Assembly (NCBI RefSeq): GCF_014926385.1 | Contig: NZ_CP053291.1 | Span: 806,001-870,000 of the forward strand | Source of the DNA: Trueperella pecoris | Lineage (GTDB): Bacteria; Actinomycetota; Actinomycetes; Actinomycetales; Actinomycetaceae | Direction: 5' to 3' | DNA: 64,000 nucleotides | Shown: one piece after another, positions 62,300 through 64,000 of the stretch | Position numbering within the stretch: the first letter of the stretch is position 1 | Layout of the letters: each line of letters opens with the position of its first letter | Position numbers and translations under genes: made by a program | The notes under the pieces: model-generated | Told to the model about the DNA's origin: nothing | What the model saw: the letters and a program-made list of their open reading frames with translations, nothing else | Databases searched by the model: none

Positions 62300-64000
62300 T
62301 GCCAAGGATTCCAATCGATTGGCTCGCGGATCACGTGGAGGTTCCCTCCGGCCTGAGCGCTGAGCAGCTCGCCGCCGACCTCGTCAAGGTTGGTCTCGAG
62401 GAAGAAGAGATTCATCGCTCCGAAGTGACCGGCCCGATCGTCGTCGGGCGCGTGCTCACGCTGGAAAAGAACGAGCAAAAGAACGGCAAGCTGATCAACT
62501 ACTGCCGCGTCGACGTCGGTGAGCACAACGACGCCCCCGGCGAGGGCAAGGAGCCCTCCGAGTTCGCCTCGCGCGGCATTATTTGCGGAGCTCACAACTT
62601 CGTCGAGGGCGACTACGTGGTGGTTTCCCTTCCGGGCGCCGTCCTGCCGGGCAATTTCGCCATCGCCGCGCGCAAGACTTACGGGCACGTGTCCGACGGG
62701 ATGATCTGCTCGAAGGCCGAGCTCGGTCTCGGCGAGGACCACAGCGGCATTATCGTGCTCGCCTCCTCCCCGGAGGAAGCCGCCGAGCGCGGCATCCCGG
62801 CAGTGGGTGAGGATGTGCTCGACTATCTTGGCCTTGCCGGCGAGGTTCTGGAAATTAACGTCACTCCCGACCGCGGCTACTGCTTCGCTATGCGCGGGGT
62901 GGCGCGCGAGTTTTCCCACTCCACCGGGGCCCGCTTCACCGATCGTGGTCTGGAGGAAAATCTGGATGCGCCGTTGCCCGTACCCAATGCGGAGGGTTTC
63001 CCGGTCAAGGTCGACGACGTCGCCCCGATTCATGGCATACCCGGTTGCGATCGTTTCGTCACCCGCATCGTCCGCGGGGTCGATCCGCTTGCTGCTTCAC
63101 CGACGTGGATGCAGGATCGCCTGAGCGCCGCGGGCATGCGTCCGATTTCGTTGGCCGTGGACGCCACGAATTACGTCATGCTCGACCTTGGCCAGCCGCT
63201 CCACGCCTACGACCTCGATAAGCTGGTCGCGCCGATCGTCGTGCGCCGCGCTCGTGATGGCGAAACGCTGGTCACCCTCGACGAGGTGGAGCGCAAGCTC
63301 GGTGGCGACGACCTGCTCATCACCGATTCTGAAGGAGGCGAGGGCGCGCGCGTCATCGGCCTCGCCGGTACGATGGGCGGGCTCGAGACCGAGATCACCG
63401 CCTCGACGACCAACGTGCTTATCGAGGCCGCACACTTTGACCAGGTCTCTGTGGCGCGCATGGCCCGCAAGCACAAGCTTCCTTCGGAGGCTGCCAAGCG
63501 CTTTGAGCGCGGAGTTGACCCGCGCATCGCGGCTGTGGCCGCCCAGCGTGTGGCCGATATTCTCGTCGAGTTCGGCGGGGGAGAGCTCGATCCGGCCAAC
63601 TTTGACTTCAACGTCACGGTCGATCCCAAGCCCCAAGCGTTCGACGTCAACGAGGTCGCTCGCGTGGCGGGTCTGCGGCTCGACAAGGCCACGATCGTCG
63701 GCATCTTGCGTCAGATCGGTTGCGTCGTCGAAGACGAGGGGGACGGCTCGGTCGTCTCCGTCACCGCGCCCACGTGGCGTCCCGACCTGACCGGCCCCGC
63801 ACACTTCGTCGAAGAGGTTGCCCGCCTCGTCGGCTACGATGAGATCGCTTCGAAGCTGCCCCCGGTTCCCGCCGGCGCCGGGCTGAGCCCGACCCAGCGT
63901 CACCGCCGCGACATCAGCCGCACCCTCGCCGAGCAGGGGTGGACCGAGGTCCTGTCCTATCCCTTCGTCTCCGGCGAGACGTTTGCCAAGCAGGGAATTC
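62299..64000 (+). CDS. pheT: Phenylalanyl-tRNA synthetase beta subunit, N-terminal part (3' end outside window)
   Basis: ATG 62299 overlaps the pheS stop (TAATG), and the frame stays open to the window edge, giving 567 residues of a protein usually about 830-850 long. The N-terminal segment (PRIPIDWLADHVEVPSGLS) leads into an EMAP-type tRNA-binding domain (about 40-155; ICGAHNFVEGDYVVVSLPGA), then the B3/B4 editing domain and the start of B5. It binds and edits tRNA-Phe with PheS. Confidence 0.97.
   Translation, partial: MPRIPIDWLADHVEVPSGLSAEQLAADLVKVGLEEEEIHRSEVTGPIVVGRVLTLEKNEQKNGKLINYCRVDVGEHNDAPGEGKEPSEFASRGIICGAHNFVEGDYVVVSLPGAVLPGNFAIAARKTYGHVSDGMICSKAELGLGEDHSGIIVLASSPEEAAERGIPAVGEDVLDYLGLAGEVLEINVTPDRGYCFAMRGVAREFSHSTGARFTDRGLEENLDAPLPVPNAEGFPVKVDDVAPIHGIPGCDRFVTRIVRGVDPLAASPTWMQDRLSAAGMRPISLAVDATNYVMLDLGQPLHAYDLDKLVAPIVVRRARDGETLVTLDEVERKLGGDDLLITDSEGGEGARVIGLAGTMGGLETEITASTTNVLIEAAHFDQVSVARMARKHKLPSEAAKRFERGVDPRIAAVAAQRVADILVEFGGGELDPANFDFNVTVDPKPQAFDVNEVARVAGLRLDKATIVGILRQIGCVVEDEGDGSVVSVTAPTWRPDLTGPAHFVEEVARLVGYDEIASKLPPVPAGAGLSPTQRHRRDISRTLAEQGWTEVLSYPFVSGETFAKQGI

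Overview
The window comes from a high-GC Gram-positive bacterium, most probably a member of the Actinomycetaceae (Trueperella, Arcanobacterium or Actinobaculum type). I infer this from several things together: the dense mixed-strand gene layout; many GTG and TTG starts with one-base or four-base overlaps; the bifunctional-type HisA (PriA); a CIRCE element in front of hrcA; the hrcA-dnaJ-rsmE-phoH-ybeY-CNNM-era block; and a surface-anchored metal transporter of a kind known from propionibacteria and relatives. The genus is a guess; only a phylogenetic placement would settle it.

Region 1 (1-8810): a cut-off PfkB sugar kinase, then on the minus strand a five-gene operon for a zinc- or manganese-type ABC transporter. 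It encodes a 1060-residue wall-anchored repeat protein, a binding lipoprotein that carries the same repeat, a small membrane-anchored repeat protein, the ATPase and the permease. Diverging from it are an ArsR/SmtB sensor with a full alpha-5 zinc site and a histidine-rich protein built from two near-identical 47-codon units. Three Zur-like boxes lie between the two divergent promoters.

Region 2 (8873-20637): thymidine kinase, an MntR-like DtxR regulator coupled to purine nucleoside phosphorylase, an AI-2E family permease, a phosphomannomutase-like HAD phosphatase coupled to a VKOR protein, a HIT protein, leuS, a sugar-phosphate mutarotase and a HerA-like ATPase (DUF853).

Region 3 (20764-30674): comEA, comEC and holA overlap as one unit, followed by pntAB. 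A 26-bp perfect inverted repeat surrounded by direct repeats follows pntB. Then come rpsT, csbD, a PemK/MazF-like protein, a PH-domain protein and an unknown membrane protein on the minus strand.

Region 4 (30822-47419): lepA, trmB, hemW, an unknown membrane-anchored protein, DUF3097, then CIRCE-hrcA-dnaJ-rsmE-phoH-ybeY-CNNM-era. After era come a membrane-anchored alpha/beta hydrolase and a phospho-signalling cassette of PP2C phosphatase, FHA-like protein and Ser/Thr kinase. The phosphatase gene has a one-base frame break, and the kinase carries an N-terminal domain that looks like a degenerate PP2C.

Region 5 (47420-64000): leuA with a possible leaderless leader peptide, recO-uppS, a his cluster (hisD-hisC-hisB-unknown-hisH-priA-sseB-like), infC-rpmI-rplT with an AUC start for infC, an RmlC-like protein, a SpoU methyltransferase, an old yellow enzyme, a 430-base stretch with only a small orphan frame, and pheS-pheT (cut off at the right edge).

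No rRNA, tRNA, CRISPR array, transposase or prophage gene was seen. The window is mainly chromosomal core with one clearly accessory metal-handling island at its left end.
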